Part shown: positions 46,998-58,157 of the stretch, one piece after another
Layout: every line of letters starts with the position of its first letter
How positions within the stretch are numbered: the first letter of the stretch is position 1
DNA from: Phlebiopsis flavidoalba
Taxonomy: Eukaryota; Basidiomycota; Agaricomycetes; Polyporales; Phanerochaetaceae
Assembly: GCA_035772785.1 (NCBI GenBank)
Contig: JAOCPU010000058.1
Location: forward strand, 124,001 to 188,000
DNA length: 64,000 bases
Direction: 5' to 3'
Made by a program: the position numbers and the translations under genes
The notes under the pieces: generated by a model
What the model saw: the letters and a program-made list of their open reading frames with translations, nothing else
Databases searched by the model: none
What the model was told of the DNA's origin: nothing

Positions 46998-47899
46998 CAC
47001 ACTGTTTAGTTTATTACTGTTTATAAACTGTTTAAACTGCTTTTATGTTTATGTTTATTTACAAAATTGTCCGTAACTGGCGTAAACTGTTTATAAATCA
47101 GTAAAAACTATAAACAGTTTCTATACATCGGTGCAGAACTTCTACAGACTGAAAACTGCTCATTTTAGGTCACAGTCGACAGTTGCACGCACCTGATTCC
47201 GACGTTGTGCCAAGGCTCGACACGGAACGACGGGTCAAGGCCGCGCGTCGGTGAGGCGTCTAATTGCCATAATAAAGGCAAGGAGGCGGGACCGTCCACG
47301 CACGCCTTGCAATGCCTCGCATGGATCAAGCAACAAGAAGAGTAGGGCAGGTAGGTTATGAGTGTCCCAGTGGAAGCTTTCGCTGTATATTACTCCTGAA
47401 CTAGTATGTAGGAGTAGGACTGCCAGAAGTACCCGGACCTGATGTTCCTTCGAGAAAATCCTGCCCAGTCACGGCCGGGAACTCTCTCACAAGGCTTCTA
47501 CGCGGTCTTATCAAGCTTGCCACGGACTTATTAGAGTAGTACTACACGCCACGAGTTACACTGGCCTTTCTCGAGCTCATTGGGATCCCATTAAACCTCT
47601 CGCGCCAATGGTCTTTCATTGGGTGCTTCGCGCTTAGCGCCAGGCTGTCGTCGTGCCCCTCTCGTCAGTGGTCACCTCGGATAACAACGGATTGAAGTCT
47701 CAAGACAGTCCATAGCCATTTAGATTGTTGGTGACAACTAGAATCCCCATAGGTCTCTACCCATAGCTCTTGAAGGCCGATTTTGTGGAAGACAGCATAT
47801 ACTGTTTAGTTTTACTGTCTATAAACTGTTTATAAACTGTTTATAACTGTTTTACTGTTTATTTACAAATTTTTCGTAAAACATAACTAAACAGTTGGA
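46998..47899. mobile_element. AT-rich element with inverted-repeat ends, possibly non-autonomous transposon
   Basis: The left end reads ACTGTTTAGTTTATT and the right end, reverse-complemented, ACTGTTTAGTTATGTT. Both ends also hold several CTGTTTATAAACTG-type palindromes. The inverted match extends outward: CGAGATTAAGG lies just left and CCTTAATCGAGATT just right. The right AT-rich block (47803-47899) is itself flanked by CTGTTTAGTT and AACTAAACAG, so it could be a small element of its own. The interior (47.17-47.80 kb) has no gene. No target-site duplication is certain. The alternative is two related AT-rich palindromes lying 0.8 kb apart. Confidence 0.45.
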
Positions 47900-48223
47900 G
47901 CCTTAATCGAGATTGTGCATGTCGGAAAACTCAAGTCCGTCTTATCAGACGGTAATCTTATGACAGCCTTCAGACGCCTCATAAAACCCTAAAAAGGCAC
48001 GGAGCGTCTCGTAAGGGTGTTTCATCTTGAGCGTCGATGCTCAAAGTAACAGCAGTCAGTGGGTATTACTTACCTCGGTAAGTATCTCTACTTACCTGTC
48101 GGGCCCTTATCAGGGTTTCTCCTTTCTTAGCAGGCACTCGCGTCTTTTGACCTTTTAAGGGCTTAGAAGCTCTGCTAACCCTAATTTACTTTTTGCGACA
48201 TGTCATTGTCAGAATGTGCGGCG
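47900..48223. other. Spacer with short inverted and direct repeats
   Basis: Repeats of 'ttacct..gtaagta' type (48070-48100) and two 'aaaccct/aagggc' strings are present. No gene is seen. It forms the 3' flank of the tRNA gene. Confidence 0.4.
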
Positions 48224-48236
48224 AAAAAAAAAAAAA
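48224..48236 (-). terminator. RNA polymerase III terminator of tRNA-Gly
   Basis: Thirteen T in a row on the - strand, four bases after the last tRNA base. This is a strong Pol III stop signal. Confidence 0.85.
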
Positions 48237-48240
48237 CCAA

Positions 48241-48311
48241 TGCATTAAGGGGGAATCGAACCCCCGGCGGGTCGATGGCAACGACCCAGGTTACCACTAC
48301 CCCATTAATGC
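48241..48311 (-). tRNA. tRNA-Gly (anticodon GCC)
   Basis: A 71-base cloverleaf without intron. The acceptor stem GCATTAA/TTAATGC is followed by discriminator A. The D arm contains GGTAGTGGTAA (A box). The anticodon stem GGTCG/CGACC carries the loop TTGCCAT with anticodon GCC. The T arm is GGGGG-TTCGATT-CCCCC (B box GGTTCGATTCC). It is read by Pol III from its internal promoter. The divergent IMPACT-family gene starts only about 108 bases away, so the two share a short upstream region. Confidence 0.93.
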
Positions 48312-48418
48312 TTAGAAAAACGTCGATTTTCGCTGTATATCCATGATTTGTAAAGGAGGGGGGGGAGACTGCTCCAACAGGCTCCAACCCGCGTCGCGTT
48401 CGTGATCATGTCCGACGC

Positions 48419-49075
48419 ATGTCCTTTCCATGTCTGTTGTCAGCTCGACGCGCGAGATGTTGGAATCTCCATTCTCCTCGCTCACCATTCCACTCTAATG
48501 CTGGAACTTGGCCTTATCCCGTATTCTCCTCAACTCGGCTCACGGTTCGCAAGTCGATATTCGAGGCCCATGTCTCTCCCGTTCCCTCGAGGATAATCTC
48601 TTCCACTCAAGACAGTTCGTCTGACGGTACCCCTAAATGTGTTTCGCCCCATCATACCGGGCAGATGACGCGCCAGTTTGGACCTCTATTTGACGAGCTC
48701 ACTCGTCTATATCCCCGCACGAAACGTGCGACCCACTGCATGTATGCCTGGCGCATCTCCACTTCATGCTCTAGTCGAGCCCTGAAATCCTTGTCGGTTC
48801 TGTATCAGGCGGCGAGGCTGGGGGCAGGAGAACGCCTGGAGCGACTACTCGAACTGTCCGCCGCCTGCAAAGGAAGGGACGTTGTTCTGGTGGTATATAG
48901 GTGGTACGGAGGCGTGAAGCTTGGGAGCGAGCGGTGGAAGTGTATTTCAGACGTCGCGAAGGAGGCATTAGGTGTCGCAGCCGAGAAAGGATGGAAAATG
49001 AAACTCTGCGCTGAGAATGGGATGTCGGATGGGCAAAGTCCAGTCCTTGTTCAGCGCTGTGCCATTCTTTCTTAA
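48419..49075 (+). CDS. IMPACT/UPF0029-domain protein
   Basis: One unbroken frame of 218 residues. The conserved fold begins RKSIFEAHVSPVPS (about residue 45) and contains ATHCMYAWRIS, GERLERLLEL and the hallmark VVLVVYRWYGGVKLGSERW (about residues 150-172), followed by a helix CISDVAKEAL. The same fold makes up the C-terminal half of IMPACT/YIH1, which restrains the eIF2-alpha kinase Gcn2 by binding Gcn1. Here there is no N-terminal RWD domain, so it is a stand-alone version and Gcn1 binding cannot be assumed. The start is the ATG at 48419; another ATG at 48410 is out of frame. It is one of the few genes in the window without any frame problem. Confidence 0.82.
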   Translation: MSFPCLLSARRARCWNLHSPRSPFHSNAGTWPYPVFSSTRLTVRKSIFEAHVSPVPSRIISSTQDSSSDGTPKCVSPHHTGQMTRQFGPLFDELTRLYPRTKRATHCMYAWRISTSCSSRALKSLSVLYQAARLGAGERLERLLELSAACKGRDVVLVVYRWYGGVKLGSERWKCISDVAKEALGVAAEKGWKMKLCAENGMSDGQSPVLVQRCAILS

Positions 49076-49334
49076 TACGACTGTTAAATCTTATGAGACA
49101 TCTATGATCTTGCCAGATGTTATGCATGGCAACAAGATCATTTCGCTCTATGCGCAGCAAGAGCACCAACGGGTAATCACCGACCTACATTGGAGTGTAT
49201 CTGGCTTCTAGCCTGAGTAATCATAGTTGTGTGTGTTGTCTGTACGCTTTCTCATTTCATTCAGACATCCTCCTAAATGCTTGACAGAACATATTCGGCG
49301 AGTCATAACAACTGATTTGGTTTTATGTATAAAA

Positions 49335-49460
49335 ATGCCTGGCCTCCTCAGGAGAGATTTATTCTCGACTGGGAGGATCGTTCTGTCGACTGGCGCGGCC
49401 ATATCGGGTATCGTCTATTTCCCTGCTGTTCTTCTACACGATCTGAGCATGCTCATCTAA
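49335..49460 (+). CDS. Possible 41-residue membrane peptide
   Basis: Short frame MPGLLRRDLFSTGR followed by a hydrophobic stretch (IVLSTGAAISGIVYFPAVLL). The basic start plus one helix resembles small mitochondrial membrane proteins or the last exon of a tail-anchored protein. The frame is open upstream to 49227. No family is recognised; chance is possible. Confidence 0.25.
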   Translation: MPGLLRRDLFSTGRIVLSTGAAISGIVYFPAVLLHDLSMLI

Positions 49461-49576
49461 CACACCGCTAGGGTGTCTTGTGAAGAATCATAAAAAACTA
49501 GTCGTAGGATGTGTACGATGCTTTACAGAGGAGCTCACTTACAGTCTGTGAACGATACCGGTGTGGTTTGAATAAA

Positions 49577-50484
49577 CTAACGGATTGCTCCGTCGTAAAC
49601 ATTTGGATTAAGGTTAGAGAGCTGCCTCTGGATGATGCTGACATCTCCGTGACAAGTTTGTGCTGAGATGGTATCATTGTCAACAGGTGAGCGAAGTCAC
49701 ACGGAATTATTGGTGATGAGTCCTACCTCCATATTGGCGATATCGTGTCTCGCGGCTTCAATCTTACGCCGAAGCTCCTCGTTTGTGCGCTCAATGTCTT
49801 CCGTCTTGTGCATGACATTCTTGATAGTGTTGATCTCATGTTCCACTAGCGTTCTATGTCGTTCTTGTCGGAGTTGGCCTGCAAGCTACGCGTCCGGTCA
49901 AATTCCAAGCCGCACGCGCGGGGCCAATTATGCATGATGCTCACCAGAATCTTTCGGAACTGGCGGTCACGATCCTTGTCGCATTCTAGCAGAGTTCTTC
50001 TGTCCGCAGAAGCAGAGACTATCCGTCTGAAGAGGTTCTTACGGCCGATCACAGTCTCAATTGTCGCTTGTGCATCGGTCAAGTCCCTATGCTCATTCCT
50101 GCTGAGTAGACTGAAGCTAAGTCTAAGACTCTCACTTACTGCTGAAAGCGCCAAATGTAGGAATTCAGGTTCAAGCTCTTTTCATCAAAGTAATCCGTCA
50201 GGACGGCAATATCCTGGGAGATCTCTTTTGCGCATGCTTTGAGGTCCTCTCTGTTAGATCTAACAGTCTGTCACATATATGTATTCAGCTGTGAGACTCT
50301 TTGACGGCCTATTGATGGAGCTTCTTACCTGTGTCAAGTCGGCGACAAATATTGCGGTGTCGAGAACGCCTTTGACTCCGGGCACATAACTGCTTTCCGC
50401 AAGCATAGATCCGATCCTTAGGACAGCCTGGCTTATATCGAGAGCAAGGTCAGATTTATGAGTCTTGGTTTGCTGCTGCACCAT
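49577..50484 (-). CDS. Helical-domain/coiled-coil protein, best preserved member of the array family
   Basis: The start ATG 50484 gives MVQQQTKTHKSDLALD, then AESSYVPGVKGVLDTAIFVA to the exon end at 50329 (GTAAGA donor). Exon 2 starts at 50267: TVRSNREDLKACAKEISQDI, then a helix to WRFQQ near 50140. After a GTAAGT...CAG intron, NEHRDLTDAQATIETVIGRK and LFRRIVSASADRRTLLE follow, ending RKIL. After another intron comes a coiled coil (EHEINTIKNVMHKTEDIE, NEELRRKIEAARHDI, 49.72-49.85 kb). One base appears missing near 49851; otherwise the exons join in phase. The last exon is uncertain (stop 49577, or 49498 in another frame). The design resembles N-terminal helical domains of fungal STAND/NLR-like proteins and MLKL-type four-helix bundles, but no NTPase or repeat domain follows. 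It would be a stand-alone domain of unknown role. It shares VPG-x-K, RSN-x-[ED]-D and SAS-[SA]-D-[KR] motifs with copies A-D and F. Confidence 0.65.
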
Positions 50485-51075
50485 GGAATGGAATTGTGTT
50501 GAGGGATGAAATGATTCTGTACGTCGACGACAGGGATTTGTGGCAAGGTTTTAAGAGTGTGCCTCCCAGGTTGGCAAACATTCTTGGTGACCTCTGGGCA
50601 AGTATTTCAACAAGCTTAATTAGTACGTATAGGGTTGGGATACACAGTAAAGGCAGATATCCGGATAGAATGGAGCGTTCAAATCTGCATCTAGGCACGA
50701 CCTCATTCATATCCAGAGTTCCTGGCTCCATGGATATCCTTGAGTCTTCTGAAACAGACGGATTCTGAAGGATAGCCGTTGCGCAATAATCCACATACCT
50801 CAGCTGCTTTGTGGGTTCGTCGAATTTTTGAGCATTGCGACATGGGGAATTGGAGCGCAATAGATCTCAAGCAAATCCTTTTACCGGGTTCATTGACGCA
50901 ACCTTGACGTTCTCAATGCGCATGTTAATCCACTCAAGTCCAATGACTCTACATACACAATTAGGGCACATGCTAATGATATACAACAATTGCCAGCAAT
51001 CCATGTGTCTATGATACAAACAAAAGAGCGGTCGCGAAAAATGTTCCCACAAGGGTCAGCAAGTACTTCAAGAAT
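50485..51075. other. Intergenic region
   Basis: The 5' flank of the helical-domain gene and the 3' flank of the MFS gene. A - strand frame at 50485-50860 is open but has no motif; it may be leader sequence. Nothing else is seen. Confidence 0.4.
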
Positions 51076-52947
51076 CTACGCCAGTTCAGGCCCTTCCACA
51101 TCCGGTACAACAATTGGGGGCAGCTTCGGTGCGTACTTCGATCTCTTTCGAAGAGCAGCACCATACTTGAAGAGAACGATTGGGATTGGCATCAAGCCTA
51201 ATGCGAGGAAACCGAGGAGCGTCGACGCCCACCTCGGATCGAGCCGCTCATCACATTTGTGTCGCAAAAAGAGCAAATCCGGCGCCAAAACACGAACGAA
51301 TGACAGTATTTGCCGCGAGGGCCGACGCAGCGTAGGCGAGGTTAGGTGTCGATGATGTAGTTGAACAAGCCGAGGAAGATCCACAGGATCGAGAAACCGA
51401 GTGTGTTGCCTGCCATGAGTGGGGCCCAGAAGCTGATGCTCGGGAAGGACGTCCAGCCGAACCAAAAGAAGGAGCCAGCAAAGACCGGGGCGGCCCATAT
51501 CGCCTGTTCGAGGCGGTATTCTGGCGGGACGGGGTGCGGCGCGTAGTCCCGCGCGAGCCGCTCGTAGCGTGGCTGCCAGATGAGGACGTAGAGTAGGACG
51601 GCGAAGCAACCGCCAATGATGATAGGAAGGAACATCAGGCCGGATATGCCAGCGTTGAAGCCGTGGCCTATCTCAAAGACAATTGGGTACGCTTCGAAGA
51701 GGAGATAGACGACGCCGTAAATAAACTGCGGCGTACACGTCAGAGGGTACGCAATAATACGGGTAAAAAGCGCTTACACTCATGTAAACGGTGAGTGCAA
51801 TGAGCATGGGCTCGTGGAAACATATCATAACTGGACGAGTTATGACTGCAATTGCCGTTTTCTCTGAAATGACATACGCTTCTTCTCCATCGGGGCGTAG
51901 TAACGATCGTCGCCAGTTTCCTTGCGAAGCTTCTTTGCGCGGTTGGCTAAAATTAGAGGTCTGTATGTCAAGTGTCAGAATTTTTGGCGACTATACTTTG
52001 GCAATGGAACGGGGGTACGTACTTGTATGTCTCCGGTACCGTAAGAAAGATAAGGAGGGTACAAGCGGTGGTGAAAAATGTCGACACTCCGAAAACCCAG
52101 CGCCAACTAACTCCCGACACGGCCATGAAGCCGCTGACCGATGGACTCAGACACGGGCCAGCGAACGGGGCGAGGGTGTAAAGCGTCAAGGCCTGTCCAC
52201 GAGCGTTCTGGCATCCCATATGTCCGAGATAAGTGCACTAGAGAGCATCTAACATGTAAGTCGTCGCGAGAAGATAATAAAGAGTGTGGCAGAGGAACGT
52301 ACGCAGTGATGACAAGACCTGAAGCCGCGAACATTCCACTAAGAAAGCGAAAGATTATATTGACGCGGTGTTTGGGGCCAATGCGCATCCCATGGAGAAC
52401 ATGGTGCATGCTGTGAAGGTTAACACTAAGGGTTTCTTGCGGCCAAAAATCTCGGAGAGGGGGCCCCATAGCAATGGACCGATACAGTATCCGCCGACGA
52501 AAAAGTGAAATGGTAAGGACGCCCACTTCACGGCTGAACGTGAAGTGCTCCATGAGCTGGGGAATGAATGCCGGATGGGATTGAGCTGGAAAACGTGCTA
52601 TTGAAGAGACTTAGTCATCTAGACACAGTTATGGGAGCATATTGCTTACGCATTAATTCCCATGAGACCAGCCACCATAGTTAGGTACCAGCGTCGACCA
52701 CGAGACCAGTTCAGAGGGTCCTCGGGATCATGTAGCTCAAAGCCGACTTCGTATCGAGATGAATCATCGCTCTCGCTAGCTTGTGCCTGCACCTTGGAAG
52801 AGTTCGGGACCTCATGGTCGCTGTGAACGAGAAAGGTTAGAAATGGAGAGCGCTTGAATCAAAGGAAGTTACATACTGTAGTGTCGCAGTTGGTGATACT
52901 TCGGTTTCTGTGTGAGACTCCAGGTGCTCAGATGAGGTTCCAGGCAT
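51076..52947 (-). CDS. MFS transporter, DHA1-type (polyamine/drug family)
   Basis: A proton-driven 12-helix exporter of the plasma membrane. The start ATG 52947 gives MPGTSSEHLESHTETEVSPT. A 5' intron (GTATGT donor near 52876) follows, then an acidic N-terminus and the family mark DPEDPLNWSRGRRWYLTMVA (about 52700). The central part shows IIFRFLSGMFAASGLVITA (52.35 kb) and TLAPFAGPCLSPSVSGFMAV, then GVSWRWVF (52.1 kb). The C-terminal half shows RLEQAIWAAPVFAGSFFWFG, WTSFPSISFWAPLMAGNTLG, NYIIDT and the end mark ERLDPRWASTLLGFLALGLM before a basic tail and the stop at 51076. Several short introns interrupt it. The substrate cannot be told from the sequence; close fungal relatives are annotated as polyamine transporters. 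A few frame changes remain unassigned between introns. Confidence 0.8.
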
Positions 52948-52949
52948 CT

Positions 52950-54720
52950 AGGAAGGTTGTGGGGGAAGTGGAACTTCACTGTCTTCGACTTATATTGGGC
53001 CATCTGAGTTCGTAACGAAGACACGTCGGACAGCGCAGCTGAGCCGTTTCTTCATGAGCCGGAGACTCCGCGAACAAGGGATGAGCAATGGAAATGAAGG
53101 CACAACGTGGCCAAGTCTTGCAGGGCGGTGGCCAAATGTGTCTCCCGGTTACTGGGAAACCGGGGAGCGGCGGGAAAATCTGACGAACAAAGGGTTTCTG
53201 CTGCACGATCTTCACGTGCTGACGACAGAAGATATGTATGTTGCAGTCCCCGAATTGCCCTCTACGGCCGAAATCGCATCTGTGATCGGGCGTTCTGACT
53301 GGCCAGGAGTGTCTCACCTGTAAGGTGTTTGTCCACCGAGGAATGCGTTTTTGGCAGCCTGGATGATGCAATCTGCCCAATGAGAGTCACAGATCCGGTT
53401 TCGCACCAGTTTGCGTGAGTAGAGCTATTAACAAACAGTACGGAACACGGCCTGGTGGACGGAAGGCGCCGCCGCGATGACATTCTTATTTGATGTTGTT
53501 GGCGGCAGTACACTCGACCACTGTGTAACAGAGAGCGGCGGTTCCAAGGTCAAACTCGCGTCGGCGACAGCGCACGTCGGGTTCGCCGGTTCAACCCGCT
53601 CCGCCGCGGGTCCGCAGAACGAAAAAATACGTCGCTGCCAGCCAGTCAGCATTTTTTGCGCAGTAGTGAAATATATGTGGTTCAAACGTACCACATTCAT
53701 ACATACCGTCGAAGACGGAGTTCGGCATGCTTTTGATATTTAAGGTCGCCCGTACGAGCAGCGAATAGAAGGCCCGGAAAGCCTGTCAACCACAACCGGT
53801 GGTAAGCATATCATAAGCAGTCATTGAATGACAATCGGGGTCGATGGGAATCCAGGTGGAAACTTGGAATTGAGGCAGCGGTTTGAATGTTAATGCTACT
53901 CTGACGGTAGCCGTGATGATTCGGAAGTCGTAGATGGGCGCTCGGAGTCGGCCGCAGCGGGGCCTTTGTGGCGCTCACCGTCACAAGCGTTGCGACCATC
54001 ACGAAGTGCCGTGACTGTCGGTTCCAAGGACACTATGCCCGGTAAATCCTGGAAGTCAAATGCGCCAGAGTGGGACAGTCTAGAGAGCCGTAATCCTCCT
54101 CTGAGGCTCAAATCGACAGTGCACAAATGTTGCATGAAATGTCATCGAATGATCATAGAACGCTATCGGCGGCCTTGTACCGGGCTCAAGACAGTCCGTC
54201 GTATTGAAAAGTCGTGCAACTAAACATGTCTGCATCACCTATGAGAGCAACTATCAGTGAATACTTGCAATAAAGAGATCATATCTCATGTAGACTGCAC
54301 CTTGACCCGCTAGTTTACTTATCACAGCTCCGGATGACAATCACGTTCATCTGATAATCGTAGGTAGACAGTCGCTTTACTCGTAATTGAGCAACTTCCC
54401 GGTCATATGGCTGTTGCGACATACAATGCAGCAACAATTCAAAGCTAACTTCCATCATGGAAAGCGGTCAAAAAGTTGCGGGTAGTGATATATGTCTCCC
54501 AGCAAGTGCCGCTGGGGAGCTCTGTGTCTATATTTAATTTCAGCTTACAATCAGTGGTGGAGTGCCATCTTTCCATTCGAACAATAGCCGGATGAGGTTC
54601 TGGTTTAAGCCAAGTGGCATGGGACACAGCCGTGACAGGAAACAGCCATCACGTGTATCACGTGTCTGTGACGTTGGCGCACAAATGAGTCACGGTTCTT
54701 TTGTGAGTCGTGTGGAACCG
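52950..54720. other. Region between MFS and GEN1-like genes, no gene recognised
   Basis: Open frames up to 134 residues occur on both strands. Two look a little protein-like: + strand 53054-53323 (with TTEDMYVAVPELPSTAEIAS) and - strand 53896-54135 (with SGAFDFQDLPGIVSLEP). Neither has a motif, promoter or clear intron borders. It may contain a small lineage-specific gene or the remains of one. The last 250 bases before 54723 are the promoter side of the GEN1-like gene, with a repeated 'cacgtgt' (54652, 54661). Confidence 0.35.
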
Positions 54721-54722
54721 CG

Positions 54723-57700
54723 ATGGGCGTGGCAAATCTTTGGGGCGAACTTCGTCCTGCAGCGGTAGAAAAGTCTTTTACAACAATCGCTGTCGATGGG
54801 CTTCACTCAAAACCGAGCTGCGAGGGGGTTATAGAGTCGGTATCGATGCCTCCATCTGGTTTGTGCACGCAACATACGGCAAGGAGGGCGAAAACCCTGA
54901 ATTACGGACCTGCTTTTTCCGCCTCGTGGCCCTTCTCAAGCTGCCTTTTCTACCTGTGTTTGTCTTCGATGGCCCAATGCGACCCGACGTCAAGAGGGGG
55001 AAGACGATAGACAAGAAGCCGCATTGGATGGGTAGAAGGGACCAAGAGGATGGTCGAAGCTTTCGGTTTCGAATGGCGCACAGTACGTCACTCAAATCAT
55101 TCCTCGAGGAAAAGAACCGACAAGTCACCAGGCTCCCGGAGAAGCCGAAGCGGAGCTCGCATACCTCAACCGCATTGGTGTCATTGATGCCGTTTGGTCG
55201 GACGACGTAGATACGCTCCTTTTTTGGAGCCCACAATGGTGATTCGCAAGTTTTTAGTCTACGCTTTCCCCTTCTTCAAGTTGCTACTACGTTAATCTTA
55301 GCAGCTCCTCAGAAAACCTCTCCGGAAAATCGCGCGAACGCCCAGGCTACCAAAAAACCACACTTTCACCTACTCGGCCGAAGATATTGCGTCCCACCCC
55401 AATGTTTGCTGTGCATTTCTTTTATCATCCCATCATACTCAAAATTTCCTCTTAGGTGAAACTCACCTACAAAGATCTCATCCTCGTCGCTCTCTTCAGC
55501 GGCGGTGATTACCACAAAGGTGCCGACGGATGCGGTATCACTGCTGCCATAGGCCTTGCGCGTGCAGGCTTTGGTGACAGCTTGGTGGCTAAAGTGAAGT
55601 CTCTAGCTCTCAGTGTCCAGCATACCGAGAACAAGCGTACAAGGGTAACGCTCCATGGAAAGGAAAAACAAGAGTTGGACAACTTCCTGGCGAAGTGGAG
55701 ATCCGAGGTCGTCGAGGAAACTCCGTACCAACTCGCGCAAATTCTTGTCAAGAAAAAACACACGAGCCGCCAACAGTATCATTGCTATGGGTACAACACA
55801 TTCCCGATATCGACGTCCTCATGGCCTACATCAACCCCGTTACAAGCGAGGAGCGTGCAGTCGCGAAGGCAGCCAGAGCGAATCCGACCGCATCCGGCGG
55901 TGCAGCACTTACCGCAAATCGTTAACCGTGCCCGGGACGATATCGCCAGGCAGCTTCGTGAAACTATAACTTGGCCCCGAGATCCTAGCGTAGGAGCTAT
56001 AGCAAAGCTTTGCGAAGACTACTTCGAGTGGGGGTACAAAGAGAGGATGATCTATCGATTCGGGGCGCTTCCTTTGGGACGGTATCGTTTGCAGAGTACT
56101 CAGGGCGAGAGACTATCATCAGCGATTGTGGTGAGTTTTCATTACAGCAGAGCGACAGTCACGAATGTAACCAAAGCCTTGAGGACGTCGAATGTCTGCG
56201 GAAGACGGACGAGAGATCCTTGAAACCGCATCACAGCCCCTGATTACCAAGATCGCTTTCGACCGCGAGCACATAACGACAGATAACATGTTGGAGTATC
56301 GTCTGCAGATTGATCCTCGCCTCCTTGTTCAGGCCGCTGAGAACGGAAATCGAGGGACGTTCGTAGCGCGCCATCGACAGGTTGGGAGCGAAGAGGAAGA
56401 CCTTTGACGGTCTCTTGAGGACAAGTGCGACGGCCAAAGGCGAAGAGAGCCGGTGGATCCTAATATCTCCCCGAAAAAACGATACTATGGCTGCCTGCGT
56501 GTATGGTGGAGAAAGGTTATCCTGAGCTCGCGAGAGGGTACGGAGGATGCAAAACGCCTCAAGAACTGGTGAAGAAGGTCTATACGAAAGGTACAGGACG
56601 AGCTAAAAGCACGACCACGAATAAGGCCAAATCGAAAGCGGAGTCGAAGTCCCGGGCGAAGGCATCCAAGGAGGGCGACGAGAGATTACTTCACGAGCGC
56701 ATGAAGAGCTGTCGAGGAGCCCGGTCATCACTCCTAATGTTACCCCAAGGAAAGCGAAGACTGGCCGTGTCGTGGGAGGATGGACTGGCTCATTTCGTTG
56801 GGCCTCCCGGGGACGGTCAATAACTTGCGCATCTTCGCTGCCAGCAAGACATCGATACCTAGTGACCTACGCACACCAGAAAACTCCAGCTTGCTTCTCG
56901 CAATCCCGTCCACTTTCCGGCGCACTGGAACCCCCGCTGCCGAAAACGAAAGCCAAGATCAGCAAAAACATCCCAGTACAAGCAAGGTCGCAGCACTCTT
57001 TGAGGGTGCAGGAGATCAATATCTTCAAGGACCTCATCACCAAACGAAGGATCAGGTAGTTTCAGCGAAAATGTTTCCAGACCGAAACCCTCTCTCTCTC
57101 AAGAGCAGCGGGTTCTTCTCAGGGGAACCTAGTACCCCCTACTTTCTCGAGAGGCGAACCCTACCGAACCATCCGAAGCCCCGTACACGAATATCTTCCA
57201 TGCAGCGCCATGCCAGCACGCTCTGTCAGACGCTGAAGACCCCACACCCCCCTACACAGGCTCGGGCTTGCGAAATGCGGCTCAAACCCTATCTCCACCA
57301 ACACCACTCGCACAAGTACATGGAAACCCACACCCCTTTTCCCATGTCAAGAGCTCGACTTCTTCGCCACCCCCCCGACTCTCTCCGAACCCGAGCCTCT
57401 ACCATCCCGAGCCTTCGTCACCTTGGCCGCCGCCGCACCCCGCGTACGTCCTATACGTCCTCACTCAAGGCCGCCATGCCACCGCCTCCCTCCGCGAGCG
57501 GCACCTGGCACAGACGAATTGCAGGAAGAATCTGCCGCGCAAATCCAAGAAGGCAAGCCTCTCGCCGCGCACACGAGTGTTAGTGCCCAGCCCATCCCTC
57601 CCGACGAGCAGCGGACGAACATGGCGTTCTCACGGAGCCCTTGAGCCGCTGCGGCTGCATTGCCCAAGGGGAAGGCGAACTGCACTGCGCACCTCGACGT

Positions 57701-57807
57701 GCCGTTGTGAAGGATAGTGGCTCGCCCGCGATCGGGTGATGTTCGAAATCTCGAGCGACTCGGATTCCACCATGACACCTCCGCGCCTGCCCGGCAAAAG
57801 AACATAG
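54723..57807 (+). CDS. XPG-family structure-specific nuclease, GEN1/Yen1-like
   Basis: A flap or Holliday-junction nuclease of the nucleus. The start ATG 54723 reads MGVANLWGELRPA, the N-terminal XPG signature. Acidic active-site blocks are all present: YRVGIDASIWFVHA, LPVFVFDGPMRPDVKRGK, APGEAEAELAYLNRIGVIDA, WSDDVDTLLF and LILVALFSGGDYHKGADGCG (helix-hairpin region). FLSRKNTRA, IPDIDVLMAYINPVTSEE, IAKLCEDYFEWGYKERMIYR and MLEYRLQIDPRLLVQAAENG continue the agaricomycete family. The tail is long and disordered, ending MFEISSDSDS...LPGKRT at the stop 57805-57807; its EISSDSD looks like a SUMO-interacting motif. Introns: 55083-55131, 55250-55301, 55404-55455 and others downstream. Single-base breaks lie at A run 54809-54812, T run 55220-55225 and further on. 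The 3' end faces TSC2 tail to tail, 350 bases away. Confidence 0.82.
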
Positions 57808-58157
57808 TGAAACACCATTGCTCACTGTGAAGAAGCCTGGCGCGGCTGGTTGGCGGAGGGGAAGCGTGCATCAGTCCGCATTGGGCTTTCAGCGGACGTC
57901 GATGTCATCTCTGAAAATTTGGTGTTCGGAACTGATTCTTCACGTCAGGTTGGATAGGCCTGAATAACATTCCTATATGATGACCCCCTTTGAATATCCG
58001 CTGTTAGATTGATCGGCACACTACGTATACGAGTACATGGGCACTATTGAATATACCGGTATTATGCATGCGACGAAAACCTATGGATACACTAACATGA
58101 AACCAAATGCGTGCTAAGGACAATGACCCACAAACTACAGTTTAGAAGATACACTCG
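57808..58157. other. Shared 3' region of the GEN1-like and TSC2 genes
   Basis: AT-richer than the flanking exons, with several TATATA/AATA strings that could serve 3' end formation on either strand. No gene is seen. Confidence 0.5.

Noticed and set aside
46998..47899. LTR retrotransposon bounded by the two AT-rich segments
   Set aside because: The segments match as inverted palindromic ends rather than as direct repeats, and no gag/pol, primer-binding site or polypurine tract is visible.
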